Part shown: one piece after another, positions 33,772 through 46,100 of the stretch | How positions within the stretch are numbered: the stretch's first letter is position 1 | Layout: each line of letters opens with the position of its first letter | From: Chrysoporthe austroafricana | Lineage: Eukaryota; Ascomycota; Sordariomycetes; Diaporthales; Cryphonectriaceae | Assembly: GCA_001051155.2 (NCBI GenBank) | Contig: JYIP02000001.1 | Span: forward strand, 806,001 to 870,000 | Direction: 5' to 3' | Length of the DNA: 64,000 nt | Position numbers and translations under genes: made by a program | The notes under the pieces: generated by a model | Seen by the model: only the letters and a program-made list of their open reading frames with translations | Databases searched by the model: none | Told to the model about the DNA's origin: nothing

Positions 33772-36369
33772 CGCACTGCAGAGGGGTTAGTCGCTGCTCG
33801 GGGCGCCTAGGTATCGACCGGATAGGGCTTACATGCCGCTCAGCCTCGCGTATGGCAGGATGAATAAACAGTCGGACCAACACGTATACGCAGTCCGTAT
33901 GAAGAAGATGTACAGGTGTCTCCGGGGCTATGAACGCATGCGGGAGTGGGAGGTTATCTCTCAGGGGATAAGAAAAAAAAGCCCGCGGTGGTAGTGGTAG
34001 TGGTGGTAGTAGTGGTGGTGATGGAGGTGGTCAAGTGGACGGCGCAGTTGGGCGAGGATGCTCATGTGAGGGCCCAGCATGAGTGAAGAGAATAATAGGT
34101 GACTTGTCTCCCAAGGGTCTTGCTCAACCGGGCGGTGCGTGATAATCTTTTTCGTCCCCAAGGCCCAAGCGACTGCGCAGGTACGAGCTAGTGCAGGGCA
34201 AGCGCCGGCGACCGCGTGCTTGGCTCAGGATCGCCTTCAGGTTGGGCGGGTGCGGGTCCAACGTGTGGTCCAGAAAAGCGCCGGTGTCTGGCCTGGTGGC
34301 CTTCCTCTGGGCAGCTCGTGCTTTCGTCAGATCTCCGGATCGCGTCGCCAGGATACACCGCACCGGCGGGGGGGTGACGACATCTGATACGGCGGGCTGC
34401 GTCCACCGCGTCGGTTCTTCGCCCCACGGATCAGGCGGGAGGAGGACAGAGAAGCGCTCTGGGCCGCAGGACGAGAGGCTGCGAGGGCAACAAAAAGAAA
34501 ACTGGCTGGTGCCACGACGGCGCCAGGCGGGTGGGCCGGTGTGGGTATGCAGTGGACACCCAAGCTACCGGGACCAGCTATGGGGTCGTTTGGGCCCCCT
34601 AAGAGCCCAGCAAGTGCCCAGAAGTGCCGGGTTCGTTCTCGCTACAGCACATCACTCGCCTACCGCCAGGGCAGTCTCCAGCATGCCTGCCAGAGCAATA
34701 CCACCATGCCATGCTGTAAGTAGCGCTAGCAGGGCCTGCGGGTCCTGGGCGTGCCGGCCCAGCGCTACGGGCCCGCTGGTGTGGCGGCAAGGACCCCGGC
34801 CTGGACATGATGCTCGCCCTGTCGCCTCAAGACCCTGCAGATGTCCTTTTCTACGCGAGATGAGGCTGGCGGTCCCGAGCCGTGCTGGACGGACACCGGG
34901 GCGACACCTCAGTTTCATCAACCCCAGATGGGAATCTCATGAAATATCGGGAGGATCCATCGCTGTCGATCTGGAATCTCTGCTTATAGCATGCTCCAGC
35001 AGGGTATGGAGACGATGTACCTTAATTCACTAAGGCACGTCGATGACATAGCCTCTGCCTAGCCTGAGGACTAAGAGCCCTGCTTCTGACTTGACCGCCA
35101 GATGGGAAGAAGGGAAGAAAAACGAAAGAAAAAACACGTACGCTTCCACATGGACTTGCATACTTAGTACGTCCGTACTGCCGCCGCCACAGCTTGCGCG
35201 TCTCACACGTCTGATCCGGTCTGTCAAGGCCTCGTAAGGTTCTGACGCCGGCAACCACGGAAGCTGACTGAGGTCGGCACGGTGACGCTGGGCCCCTCTG
35301 CGAAAAAATCGAGTTTATTTCTGCGTGACGTCAATCTCTCTTCACCCCGTCTCTGGTCGCCCCTCTTGCGACTGCCGGTGTCCCGAGTGCTATCTACCCA
35401 TCGTCCACGCCGTCCACCTGTACCATTCGCCATACCCCATCCCCCTTCTTCTGACACCTCGTGCTGCCGGCACCCTTTAATGATGAAGATCACAGGCCAG
35501 ACAGAAGCCCTCCTGGATACGAGCAGCAGCGAAGGAAGCGAGAGGAGGCCGCAATATCGATCAGCCTCATGAATGTCGGGAACATATGACAGGCCCAGAG
35601 GTGCCGGGAGGTCAACTGCTGCGCCTCCCTGTGTCACCCCTTCCCCAGCGCTTGGCCCTGCATGACCTCTCGATTCTCGAGATCCACTGAATTTGCGGTG
35701 GGGCCGTCCAACTCTGATCAATGGACCCAATCCAAGCCTGGTTCGAAAACTGGATCCTGGACGGCTGAGGAAACCTGGGAGCAGAGAGGGGGGGCGGCCC
35801 TGGAGCTTTGCGCGCTCTGGTAACAGCTACCAGCTCTACTGACTAAGTAACACCAACAGGCCTGCACGCTTTTTTTATTTTATTTTTTTATTTTTAAATT
35901 TTTTCGTTTCGCCTCTTCTCGCCCGGTTAACGGCAAGGGCAGGAGGACAAGGGCAGGGCAGGGTCCCAGTAGAGAGAGGCAAGGAACACCCCTCCGTCCC
36001 GTCTCCTGCAACACGCGATCTCCCAGTCCCGGATATACAACCCATGACCACCCATCCTCGCCATCATATGCCCCAGTATAGCCTTTTGACCGCCAGCGCA
36101 TGACGAGGAGGGTCTGTGGCGGTTGTGGGTACGGTTCAAGCTTGTTTCTTGACTGATAACGATCATCATATCTGCAGCTCTACCTGACGATCACCAGCTA
36201 GCTAGTCGCATCTTCTTGATCCTGGTTTTCTCACCCGCGAGAATTTCGTGCGCGTTGACAGCGCTCTGGGGGAGGGAATTTCGAGGCGCTGTCCCAACCA
36301 TACGCCCCAAGACGAGCACGGCTCTGTGGCACCGCGGCACCAGACCGGTACGACCTCAGATCTCGAACG
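33772..36369. other. Long intergenic region between divergent genes
   Basis: 2.6 kb with no supported gene; probably promoters of the SUR7-like and PLC-like genes. Simple-sequence tracts occur at 33985-34030 (ggtggtagt type) and 35868-35905 (T/A-rich). A 280-codon open frame at 34191-35033 lies in GC-rich DNA and has no domain. Confidence 0.4.
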
Positions 36370-37818
36370 ATGGCGCCCCTGCGGCTCTGGGGGCTGCTGC
36401 TCCTCAGCCTCGGAGCTCTCACTCATGCCGCCAAGGAGGAGGATGCAGAGTCGACAACGACGACATCCTCCTCGTCCAGCTCATCCACCTCGTCGACCTC
36501 GACGGACGGGATCGTCGTTCTCACGGGAACTCACACCTCGTCCACGGAGGAGCCACCCACATCCACCAGGGTCTCAACCACGCTCACCCTCGCCTCGACA
36601 TCTTCCATAGAGACTGGCGTCCCCAGCGCAACTGACAATGCCACCGAAAGCGAGACGCCAGTGGTCCTCACCGGAACGGTCACCTTCCTCACCGGGTCCA
36701 TCACGACAACCACCACAGGGACGGTGACTATGTCGGGCAATTTCTCCACAATCTCATCGACGTCCTCAGCAGCTACAGCCACAAACACACAGCCCTGCAA
36801 CAACTACGTCGAGCTGTGCGAGCGCAAGTACAGCAACATCACCCAGGTCGGCTGCCACAACTCACCCTTTGTGCAGAAGGGCAGCGCAGCCGCCAACCAG
36901 GCCCTGGACGTGACCTACCAGCTCGACGACGGCGTGCGCTTCCTGCAGGGCCAGATGCACTGGCCCAACAACGACACCGTGCCGCACTTCTGCCACACGA
37001 GCTGCGACATCCTGGACGCGGGGCCTATCACGGACTGGCTGGGCCAGGTGACCAGCTGGGTGGCCTCCAACCGCTTCGAGGTCGTCACCATCCTGCTGGA
37101 GAACGGCAACTATTCGAACCCGTCCCTCTACGTGCCCTACATCCAGCAGTCGGGCATCCTGGACTATGTCTACACGCCCCCCTACCAACCTATGAACGTG
37201 ACCACCTGGCCCACCCTCGCCGAGATGATCATCTACAACACCCGCGTCGTCATGTTCCTGGACTATGAGGCCAACCAGACGGCGTACCCCTGGTGGATCG
37301 ATGAGTTCAGCAACATGTGGGAGACCCCCTTCGACCCGACAGACAACACCTTCCCGTGCACCATCCAGCGTCCCGACGGGCTGAGTGTGGAGGCCGGCGA
37401 GAACATGCTGTTCCTCGCCAATCACAACCTCAACGCAGAGGTGTCGATCCTCGGGACGTCCATCCTCGTCCCGGACGTCTCGGCGCTCAACACGACCAAC
37501 AACGTCACGGGCACCGGCAGCCTCGGCGACGCGGCCAAGACGTGCATCGCCTCCTTCAACCGCCCGCCGACCGTGCTCAACGTAGATTACTACAACATCG
37601 GCGGCTCGTACGATTCCGGCGCTGTCTTCCAGGTCGCCGCCGCGATGAACAACGTCACCTACACCGGCGGGTGCTGCGGCAAGGCCGCGACAAGCGGCGC
37701 GGCCCTGATGGCTAAGGGCCCCGGCCCGCTGTTCTGGCACGAGGGCCGCCAGAACGATAGGCGGAGTATCGCCATGTTTTTGACGTTCTTGACGCTCTGG
37801 ATATTGTTGGTATGGTAG
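36370..37818 (+). CDS. GPI-anchored PLC-like phosphodiesterase (PI-PLC X-domain-like)
   Basis: Intronless, 482 residues. Signal peptide (MAPLRLWGLLLLSLGALTHA), then a Ser/Thr-rich stalk to about residue 140, then a TIM-barrel phosphodiesterase-like domain. It opens at CNNYVELCERKYSNITQVGCHNSPF, with the first catalytic-type His in GCHNS. RFLQGQMHW...VPHFCHTSCDILDAG follows, then EVVTILLENGNY, TRVVMFLDYEAN and NVDYYNIGG. The domain is Cys-rich with many N-glycosylation sites. A C-terminal hydrophobic tail (AMFLTFLTLWILLVW) indicates a GPI anchor. Related fungal proteins are surface-anchored; their substrate (phosphoinositide or GPI-glycan) is not established. Confidence 0.85.
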   Translation: MAPLRLWGLLLLSLGALTHAAKEEDAESTTTTSSSSSSSTSSTSTDGIVVLTGTHTSSTEEPPTSTRVSTTLTLASTSSIETGVPSATDNATESETPVVLTGTVTFLTGSITTTTTGTVTMSGNFSTISSTSSAATATNTQPCNNYVELCERKYSNITQVGCHNSPFVQKGSAAANQALDVTYQLDDGVRFLQGQMHWPNNDTVPHFCHTSCDILDAGPITDWLGQVTSWVASNRFEVVTILLENGNYSNPSLYVPYIQQSGILDYVYTPPYQPMNVTTWPTLAEMIIYNTRVVMFLDYEANQTAYPWWIDEFSNMWETPFDPTDNTFPCTIQRPDGLSVEAGENMLFLANHNLNAEVSILGTSILVPDVSALNTTNNVTGTGSLGDAAKTCIASFNRPPTVLNVDYYNIGGSYDSGAVFQVAAAMNNVTYTGGCCGKAATSGAALMAKGPGPLFWHEGRQNDRRSIAMFLTFLTLWILLVW

Positions 37819-38607
37819 CGCCTGGGCCAGACGAGGGATGTCGATACGGGGGACTACTGCGACTTGATGCCGAGGAGGGAGTTCTGGTGAGCGCCTGCCG
37901 TGTGCTCCTCGCGCGGTGGCGGGAGGGGGGTTTGTTCTCTACGGTAATGATCACTGCCCAGACGGCACCGTGCATCTTTTGGGTAGGTGTCACACTCATT
38001 GCGAGGCGTTACGGTCTGTTTGTTGCGGTTTGGTAGACTGGATTAGGATAGAGAGTATGGCTAGCATCGCATGCCCTGAAGAAGTCAGTCCCTCGATAGG
38101 GACTGGTTCGACACTCATACAGCAAAGGATATGTAATAGAAATGATCGTGGCCATCAGGCCTTCTTCCTACGAGCAGACCGTTTCGAGATCTCGGCTTAA
38201 TGCATTGTCTGGCAAGTGGTCTAGGATCACGTATATGTTCAAGTCGGTCGCCGCGGCGCACTGTTCGAGAATGGTCCAGTTCTTTTTCGGACGAATACAC
38301 CTGCGGTGTGTGCAGCTTCCTAGCTTCTAAAGGGACACACCATCCACGATGCATGTAGTGACATACGATCCCGCTACCCGGATCCAGTCATACTCTGAAT
38401 AGCGCGATCATCACCAAGCTCCTGGGCTTAGTCCCATCCATACTCCCACAACACTTCCCGCAGGGGTACTTCTCGTAGTTACACAGAAAAGCTTCCCCCT
38501 ATTGCCGAACTAGCTTGCCCAACAATTCTCCTGAGACATAACCTGATCGGCCTGTTGACATCCCCCTTCTTGATCTTCAGACGCGATCGAGGAGACACTC
38601 AGAGGTC
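37819..38607. other. Intergenic region between convergent genes
   Basis: About 790 bases with no supported gene. Confidence 0.45.
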
Positions 38608-40476
38608 CTATTTCCTGCCACCCCGAACCTTTCTCGCGGGCGCCTTTGTCTTGCTGCGCTTAGGCACAGGTGTCCAGTCCTCGTCACTGTCATCAGGCCC
38701 ATCAAGCTTCCGGCCGCGCCTCCTCGCCGCGGTATCCGCAGCCCAGCCCTTCCTGATGACCCCGAGGGCGCGGAGCTTAGGGGCGCGCTTAAAGAGAATC
38801 GCGCCGCAGGTCGACTCGATCTTCGTCTCGGGGTATTCCCTCATGAGCGTGTCCCGGCGCGGAGACACCTCGTCCGGGCCCTGGTCCCTGCCCATCAGGC
38901 CGCCCTCGCCGTCGGCGTCGCCGCCAGCGAGCCTCCAAAGGCCGATGTCCTCGGCCAACATGACGAGGCGGCAGACGGCGTGGTTCTGGCAGAAAAGCCA
39001 CAGGGCCTTGCGGGGCATGGTGATGTCCATGAGGACGAAGCAGCTCGTGGGGTAGGGCGCCTCGCCGTGGCCCTCGGCGACGTGCAGGGTGCCGAGCGGG
39101 AGGACGAACCCGGGGTGCGGGCGGCGCGCGGCGGACGCGTCGGCGACGACGAGCTCGCGGATCAGGCCGTGGAACAGCGGCTCCCGGGCGTCGAGCGGCC
39201 CGATGGCGCTCGCCTCGCCCATCAGCCGGCGGATCTCATCCACAGTGAGCCTGGCGGCCGCGGTGACCTCGTCGTCCTCGCCGTGGAACCGCTCGGCGTT
39301 TTCGTAGAGCAGCTCGACATCGCGGGTGAAGTGGCCCACCGTCCTGTAGGACCGCCTGAAGAGCTTCTTCGCCATGGTCGACATGTCGACGGGGTCCTTG
39401 ATCCTGCGGACGTAGAGCTCCCACTGCCTTGGCCACATCTCCTTGACCGGGGCCGAGAACAGCCTGCCGAACTCCGTCTTCGATACAGCCTGGAGTATCC
39501 TCCAGAATTCAAACATCTGGTACGTCGTGATCCGTCTGTCGGTGAGCTCCGAAACGTTCATGCTGGGGAAGCTGAGGTCCTCGCGCAGGGCATACATGTG
39601 CTTGAAGATACTGATTGAGCAGACCTGCCCATTTGACAAAGTTGCCAGGTGGACAAGGTCATCTCGGGCCCTTTCCAGCCTGTTGAGGGCGGGGACGAAG
39701 GTGTTGTCCAGGAGCTTGGTCAGTGTCTTCTCGTCGCTCAGCCGCAGCTCGTTGAGTTGCGTCAGTACGTCACGGGTGCTACGGCGAGCAGCTATGGCAT
39801 CTCCTGTGGATTCGCGGTCATACCGTGCAGCACGCTGTGGCGTAACCGCGATAACGTCCTCGTCGACACGAAGGGGGCTACATGGTGGCTCTTGGTTGCC
39901 ATAGAAGAGATCGTCGTCATTCGCCGCTGTAAGTCCATTATCACATCCGTCATCAGAACCATCGGCGTGGACCCGTTGCTTTTCTGGCTGCGATGGTCCT
40001 CCATCTAGCCCACATAGAGTGTTGTCTCGGTACATGAGATCTCCTGCGGAACATGTTGATCCATCATCCTGATCTTCTTCGCCCTCATCCTGTATGGCAA
40101 GGCGCGGATCACCCCACTCCCCGCGGACGGGGGCCTGATCTTGAATGCGGACCTCCTCGCCGTCGCGGTCTATCAGCCGAAGGACGATCTTCTGGAACCC
40201 CCCGGGAGCCCAGTTCATGGCAATCTTAACCAGGAGCGGGTTGGCCGGGGCCGAGGCCAGTAGCACGTTCAGGTACCTCAGCGAGACGAAGACTTGGTGG
40301 TTGTGGGATATCGCGAGCCGGCCCAGATTCTCGGCCTCTGGGCCACCCATGAAAAACCTTTCACTTACTGGCAGATCAGGTGGCGTGGCGGGTATCCTGT
40401 CCATGTAGTCAAGCGAGACAAACACATTGCCGTCATTGTCCATGACGACCAGGTTTGACGCCGTCTGCACCTCCAT
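38608..40476 (-). CDS. Bromodomain-containing protein
   Basis: Intronless, 622 residues. A degenerate N-terminal region carries two MDNDGNVFVSLDYMDRI / NHQVFVSLRYLNVLL-like repeats. An acidic linker follows. A helical region leads to a bromodomain at roughly residues 330-425: RRIKDPVDMSTMAKKL corresponds to the ZA-loop P-M-D-L segment, and YRTVGHFTRDVELLYENAERF to helix B. The position normally held by the acetyl-lysine-binding Asn (Y-N after N-A-x-x) reads F-H here. A conserved C-terminal domain follows (FVLMDITMPRKALWLFCQNHAVCRLVML). The protein ends in a basic NLS-like tail (KRSKTKAPARKVRGGRK). A nuclear chromatin-associated role is likely; partners are unknown. Confidence 0.75.
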   Translation of the reverse strand: MEVQTASNLVVMDNDGNVFVSLDYMDRIPATPPDLPVSERFFMGGPEAENLGRLAISHNHQVFVSLRYLNVLLASAPANPLLVKIAMNWAPGGFQKIVLRLIDRDGEEVRIQDQAPVRGEWGDPRLAIQDEGEEDQDDGSTCSAGDLMYRDNTLCGLDGGPSQPEKQRVHADGSDDGCDNGLTAANDDDLFYGNQEPPCSPLRVDEDVIAVTPQRAARYDRESTGDAIAARRSTRDVLTQLNELRLSDEKTLTKLLDNTFVPALNRLERARDDLVHLATLSNGQVCSISIFKHMYALREDLSFPSMNVSELTDRRITTYQMFEFWRILQAVSKTEFGRLFSAPVKEMWPRQWELYVRRIKDPVDMSTMAKKLFRRSYRTVGHFTRDVELLYENAERFHGEDDEVTAAARLTVDEIRRLMGEASAIGPLDAREPLFHGLIRELVVADASAARRPHPGFVLPLGTLHVAEGHGEAPYPTSCFVLMDITMPRKALWLFCQNHAVCRLVMLAEDIGLWRLAGGDADGEGGLMGRDQGPDEVSPRRDTLMREYPETKIESTCGAILFKRAPKLRALGVIRKGWAADTAARRRGRKLDGPDDSDEDWTPVPKRSKTKAPARKVRGGRK

Positions 40477-41154
40477 GGCGAATGATCGCAGGGACGTGGC
40501 ACTACGAAACGGGACGGTGGTCGATGGGAAGGAGGAAGATCAAATCTGTATGAATGAAAATGTGATCAAGGGCAATTTTGCCTCCAAGAGGACTGGAGGC
40601 TAAATTGCATCTGGTAGACTAGCGGAGTGTCCTCAAAGACGCGTTGTGGATACGTTGATGCGGAAAGATGCAGGACAGCCTGCAAGGCTGCTACTAGTAA
40701 CAGTCCTCGCTGCAGACAAAAACATAGCGCCACCAACTTCTCGCTTTCGACCTCCTCTCCATAATTACCGTCGGCAGCGGCCACGTAGATAGCCCCATCC
40801 CGAGGGCACCTGAGCTTTTCCCAAATTCATCACAGAGCATTCGTGCCGAGAACTTGTCCAGATAGAGTAGAGCAGCAGTTTCAAGAACCAAAATGCGGTT
40901 GGGCGTCACGCATCCTGATAGGTCCAAACATGCAGAAAATCCGACACGTGTGCACAATTCTAGGATAGATGACTGTCTGGGTATCCTGTCAGGGTAGCCT
41001 CAGCCGAGCCTGACCGAAATAGAGTGAGTTGGATCGATCACATCTCCTCCTAGGCATCAGCCCTTGGCAGGCGGCCTCATCTAAACTGCCCGGCTCATTA
41101 TCACAATCACCCAAGAAAGAAATCAGGAGAGCAGCATGTAAGAACGCATTTTTG
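40477..41154. other. Intergenic region
   Basis: About 680 bases between the bromodomain gene and the 3' end of the GTPase gene. No gene seen. Confidence 0.45.
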
Positions 41155-42228
41155 TCACTTCCCACACTCCTTCCTGAAGATGCCACCTGACAATGTCAAC
41201 TTCAGAGCACACCACCGTCTCCTCACACTCCCCGCCAGCGCACCGCCTCCATCTGTACGGTCACAATCGTCATCGTCAGCACTCCCTTCATCATCGACAT
41301 CAAATTCAGAGGACTCTAGACACGCACCTCCCTCGCCGCCTGAGCACTGCTGCTGCTGCGAAAAATACTCCTCCCGCTCTCGCCGGCTTCCCAGCACCTC
41401 TCGCCCCAGCAGGTGGAACGCCCCGCTGATGTTCTCGCCTGACTGCGCCGAGACCTCCATGAAGCTCGCGCTGGACCCGCCCGCAACGCCCGACGGGCCG
41501 AAAAACTCCGCGGCCGCGTTGTGGCCCTCCAGCCAGGTCACCTCACGAAGGGAAGGGGGGACGTCGTTCTTGGTGCCGAGGAGGAGGAAGTGGTAGGCGC
41601 AGGCGGGGACGGGGGGCATCATCGTAGTGTCCTTTCGCGTGCTGGAGCCAGCCAGGGAGAAGGCGCTGCGCTTCTTTCCGGCGGGCACGGGGGTCTGGGT
41701 GTGGTGGACCGCCTCATCGATCGTGCTGGCGAGGGACTTCAGGTAGGTGAGCGACGCGGGGTCGGTGATGTCGTAGACCAGTATGGCGGCGTCCGTGAGG
41801 GCTAGAGCTTGCGCGAGCCCCTCAGGCGCGCAGTGGTGGTCCGCTGGCAGCTCGAGCGCGTCGACTGCGTACAGTCTCGACTCGATGGTGACGGTCTGCC
41901 GGCAGTGGTGGGAATGGTTCGAAGACAAAACCGTGGCGGGGTCGGGAAAGACCCCCGTGCAGAACTGTTCCAGGTCAGCCGAGCGCTTGAGCCAGACGGC
42001 AGAGCCCGCATCGGGAATGCCTACCTTGGTGAGAAGACTTGTCTTGCCGACGCCTTTGTCTCCGATCACAAGAAAGCGAAACTCGTCCACCGGCTTTGCC
42101 CTCTCCCCTCGGGCGTGCAGCCCGTTGATCATCCAGCTTGCCCGATTTTCATCGGGTGGCTTGTCAGCTAGCTTCAGAACAAGTCGCAGGAAGCGGGCCT
42201 CCTCATCGGAGAAGATCATGGAGCTCAT
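41155..42228 (-). CDS. Atypical Ras-like small GTPase
   Basis: Intronless, 357 residues. A 50-residue N-terminal extension precedes the G1 P-loop GDKGVGKTS (residues 56-64). ILVYDITDPASL (about 149-160) is the typical strand-4/helix-3 part, G4 is TKND (219-222) and G5 is SAQ (260-262). The G3 motif D-x-x-G-Q is not present: the expected place reads VDALELPADH, so GTP hydrolysis may be weak or altered. A 45-residue insertion (GKKRSAFSLAGSSTRK...) lies before strand 5. An acidic tail ends without a clear CaaX box (KECGK), so classical prenylation is doubtful. A TATA-like sequence lies about 125 bases upstream at 42354-42359. Likely a fungus-specific Ras-superfamily member, role unknown. Confidence 0.78.
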   Translation of the reverse strand: MSSMIFSDEEARFLRLVLKLADKPPDENRASWMINGLHARGERAKPVDEFRFLVIGDKGVGKTSLLTKVGIPDAGSAVWLKRSADLEQFCTGVFPDPATVLSSNHSHHCRQTVTIESRLYAVDALELPADHHCAPEGLAQALALTDAAILVYDITDPASLTYLKSLASTIDEAVHHTQTPVPAGKKRSAFSLAGSSTRKDTTMMPPVPACAYHFLLLGTKNDVPPSLREVTWLEGHNAAAEFFGPSGVAGGSSASFMEVSAQSGENISGAFHLLGREVLGSRREREEYFSQQQQCSGGEGGACLESSEFDVDDEGSADDDDCDRTDGGGALAGSVRRRWCALKLTLSGGIFRKECGK

Positions 42229-43135
42229 GGAGAACGTGATCGAGTCTGTGGTGGTTTGTTGAAGGAGGAGTTAATTATCAAAACTGGAGAACAGCAGAAA
42301 CGGACACAACGACTACCAAAGTTGAGATAGTGAGAGGAAGTCGGAACCTGAACTTTATAAAGAAAATTTCTCGGAGACAGCACTTCGAGAAACTCAATCG
42401 GTTTCTAAAGTCAACAGGAGTGCTGCCCCAGAGTAAATGGTGACATTGTCGTGTAGCGAATAATTACAGATTCCCCCGAGCCTCAAAATTTTGTCATTGG
42501 TGATCACTCGAGCAACAGTACAATACGGTGATAATATGTCGGCCTCTCGAATGATGCAGAACTCCAGGATACAATATATCCCAGTATCTTTCAGTGTTCC
42601 ACACCCGCATCATTGTAGCCAGAGCTTGAAACGACACCTCCGAGACTTCTGCACGTATGAGATGAGTGAGATCATGTCCGTGGAGTATCGAACGTGGCAC
42701 AGCATCCTGCGGTATGTTGTCTCTTAGCCATGTATAGAGGCGGAAACCATCCACAAAAAGTTATCAAGATCTCTTAGGTTGCCTCCTCGTCCGACAGGTA
42801 CAACAGGACAGTTTTAAAAGCAGGGTCTGTGTATTGAGTGGTTCCTGAATCCGGGAACACTGCATCGGCATCATCACGCTTCCGTCCGTATCTCTAGTCG
42901 CGTGTTCCGCCAATCAAACTCCGGTGTCGCGAAGCCTCAGAAATGGGAGGCTCAAGTACCCCGCTATTTTGTGTGATAGATGGCCGTGCGGGACCTCCCT
43001 TGACTGGCCGTTCTTTCCTCCTTTCTTGCCCTGCCACATTTTGTCCCTCCCTTCACAGAGCACCGCTACTATAACATCGAACACAATCTTTTCGATGAGG
43101 AGCCTGGTTTGAGGTGATACGCTTTCGCCCACAAT
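42229..43135. other. Intergenic region, left border of the AT-richer island
   Basis: About 900 bases. Base composition becomes AT-richer to the right of about 42.3 kb. No gene is supported; it contains the promoters of the divergent GTPase and NLR genes. Confidence 0.45.
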
Positions 43136-46100
43136 ATGCTGCGATGTTTCTACCCTACTAGTGCACCTGGGGGCACAAATCGCGACGTCAAGTTAGTATT
43201 CAGCCTGGACTCTGAAGATGTTATCGTCACAGCTTGCTGACTCTTTCTCCAAGTATTATTGTCGTTGCCGGACTCACTACTGCACCACCCTCGGAGTGGC
43301 ACGATCGATCCGGCCGATGGCTAGAGAAGCTAGTCGATAATTACGGTGCTCGAGCCCAGATATGGACATATGAGTCCAAGAGAGAGACTAGCGACCGCAG
43401 CATCGTCCAACAGTTGGTCGAGGAGGGTCAAGACCTGCTGACATGTCTACACAACCTTTGTACGGGGAAAGAACCCAATCCCCAGACACAAGAGACCGGG
43501 ATCGACCTGCCTCCAGCAGTTTCACAACAGCTGAGAAGGAAACCACTGCTATTCATATGTCACAGTCTTGGGGGCATCATCTTCAAATGGGTATGTTATC
43601 ACTGGAGTGCATGGCTGGACTCGACCGAGGAGTCAACATGAAGGAAGGCACTGTCCCTAACGAAAAGCCACATATTCAGACATCTTGACGTGATTGAAGT
43701 CATATCTGGTATTGTGTTCTTGGGGACGCCTCATCTTCCCTTGAACACAGCTCCAAGTCCGAACATTGTCGACCTTATCCTGCGAGTGCAGCAAAGGACC
43801 TCCCACCCAAAACACGCCCTTACCGTAAATGACAATGCATTCTTGGCGAGATGCTGCTAGGATTTCGAACTACTTGGTATTCAGGTGCCAATTGTCTCAG
43901 CATACGAGACCGTAACGTCGCGAGTCCATCAAGGAATGTTCAAGACTCACCGAGTTGTTGTAAGCCAATCATACCAATCTATGGGACTGGACGCAGAGCT
44001 AATAGTCATTTCAATATAGATTGTTACTAAAGAACGGTCCGTTGTGAAGTCGCAACACGAGATTGTGGTAGCTACGGATAAAGCCCATGACGAAATATGC
44101 AACGTCCAAGTTGGGGGCTCTCTTTACAAGGCAATTGACTATGCTTTGCAGCGCGCAATAGAATATGCTCCAGGCTTGATCTTCAAGAAGTTTCACAGTA
44201 AACCGCAAACATGCCATACATATATTGCACGTACATAGTTCGCTGACCTTTCGTGTAGCTAGCACTATCGATAAAGGAGACCTATGCACCACCGTTCAAA
44301 GTCTCACCACCGACAATGAGAGGAACCAGGCCGTGAAGATACCAGCCGTGACTCCCATCGAAATATCCACAATGAGCTCGAAGCATGCAACCCTAGGTTC
44401 CTCAATCAATCGAACTCAAGCAAGCGAACAGGCGACCCAAGTCATCACGAACTTCGATGTGATGAAAAAGGACCCACATTTGCCTTGCTTCTCCCTGAAA
44501 GTCCACAAAAGGCAAAGTGGCTTTTTCGGTAGACAGGACATTCTCAAGAAGATCGATGAGAATCTGCTTCCGGAAAATAGGAGGAATGTCACTTTCGCTG
44601 AAGGCTCTCTCCGGTCCTACGCCCTTTGTGGGATGGGTGGCATTGGTAAAACGCAAATTGCAGTGGAGTACGCCTACACGAGGAGGTCAAAATACGATGC
44701 TATCTTCTTCATAACTGCAGATGGCAAGACGGTCCTGACCGAGGAGTTCGCACGCATTGCAGTGTAATTGGAGTTGGAGGAATCAAGCGAGGCCAATGAT
44801 CTCACGGTTTCTTGTGAGATTGTGAAGGGCTGGCTGTCAAACCCTGTGCGATCATACAACGCTCTTCCTTCGGAGGAAAATGAGGCATCCTGGCTCCTGA
44901 TATTCGACAACGTTGACGATCTAGACGTATTGGAAGACTTCTGGCCGACGACAGGCTCGGGTGCCGTGCTTGTCACCAGTCGCGATACCCTAGCGAAAAA
45001 TCAAATCTACACCGCGAACAATGGCATCGACCTCCAACCATTTTCGGCTTCCGACGCTATTCAATTCCTCCGCACCCTCGCTCGAGAACCTCCTCCGCCT
45101 AGCCAAGCCGAGTATGTGGCCGAGGTGGCGGATAAACTTGGAGGTCTGCCACTCCTCATTGCACAGATGGCCGGTGTTATAGCTCGGCTGCGAATCTCCT
45201 ATTCTGAGTTCATCAAGTTGTATCATTCAAGTGGCATCGATCAAATCAGTATAACTGGGACAGCCATGCCAAATCCTCAACAAGTGTATTCTATTTCATA
45301 CAAATTGGGCTTCGACGGACTTGCCCCCATAAGTTCCGCATTATTGAGCCTCATCGCCATGCTAGATCCAGACAGGATCCCCGAATCCATACTGACAAGC
45401 GCATGCTCGGATGCATCCCTCGACTACTTTCCGAAGGGTCTGGGGCAGTACTACGAAGCAAGGGCTCAGCTGCTACAGACGTCGTTGATCAATCAGAACC
45501 CGGAAACAGGTGACATATGGGTTCATCGCATTGTTCAGGACGTGGCGAAGGGGAAGCTGGTCCAAAAACAGCTCATCGAAATTTACAACTTAGCAATTCG
45601 TGCAGTCTCAAGCGTGTGGCCATTTGCAACCTTGGAAGCCCGTTTCCAGACTGCGCGCTATCAGTACTGTGTACTGATATTCCCCAGCATTGTGCGTCTG
45701 AGAGATGCATACGAAACTATTTCATCATTTGAAGCGTCTCGCCCTGAGCTTCCCACCGCCAAGCTTTTTGGCGATGCTGGGTGGTAGGCCAATTCATTTT
45801 TGTATGCAATGATCGGCATTGACAATCCATATTGACCAGACTAATATCCAGGTACCGATTCGAACGAGACTTTCAAGAAGAGTCGAAGGAATGGTTTGAG
45901 TTAGTACACAAGATCTGCGATGATTTGAGTGACAAGTCATCGGCAGATGCATTGTACATGATCCGAGATACTCATCACAATCTAGGTACAGCCTCTGGGG
46001 AGACGAACGACCAAGAACGCTGCCTCAAAGAATCAGGGATATGGCTAGAAATGCTTCTGCAAAGGAAGACACCAGATGGAAATCCTGTGGTAGATTATGA

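Noticed and set aside
34191..35033. 280-codon plus-strand open frame
   Set aside because: Lies in GC-rich intergenic DNA, is overlapped by other open frames, and is Arg/Gly/Pro-rich with no domain; open by composition.
44231..44258. Very short intron (GTACAT...GTAG) in the NLR gene
   Set aside because: Only 28 bases; the 61-base intron 44198-44258, with a GCTGACC branch site, keeps the frame and is normal in size.
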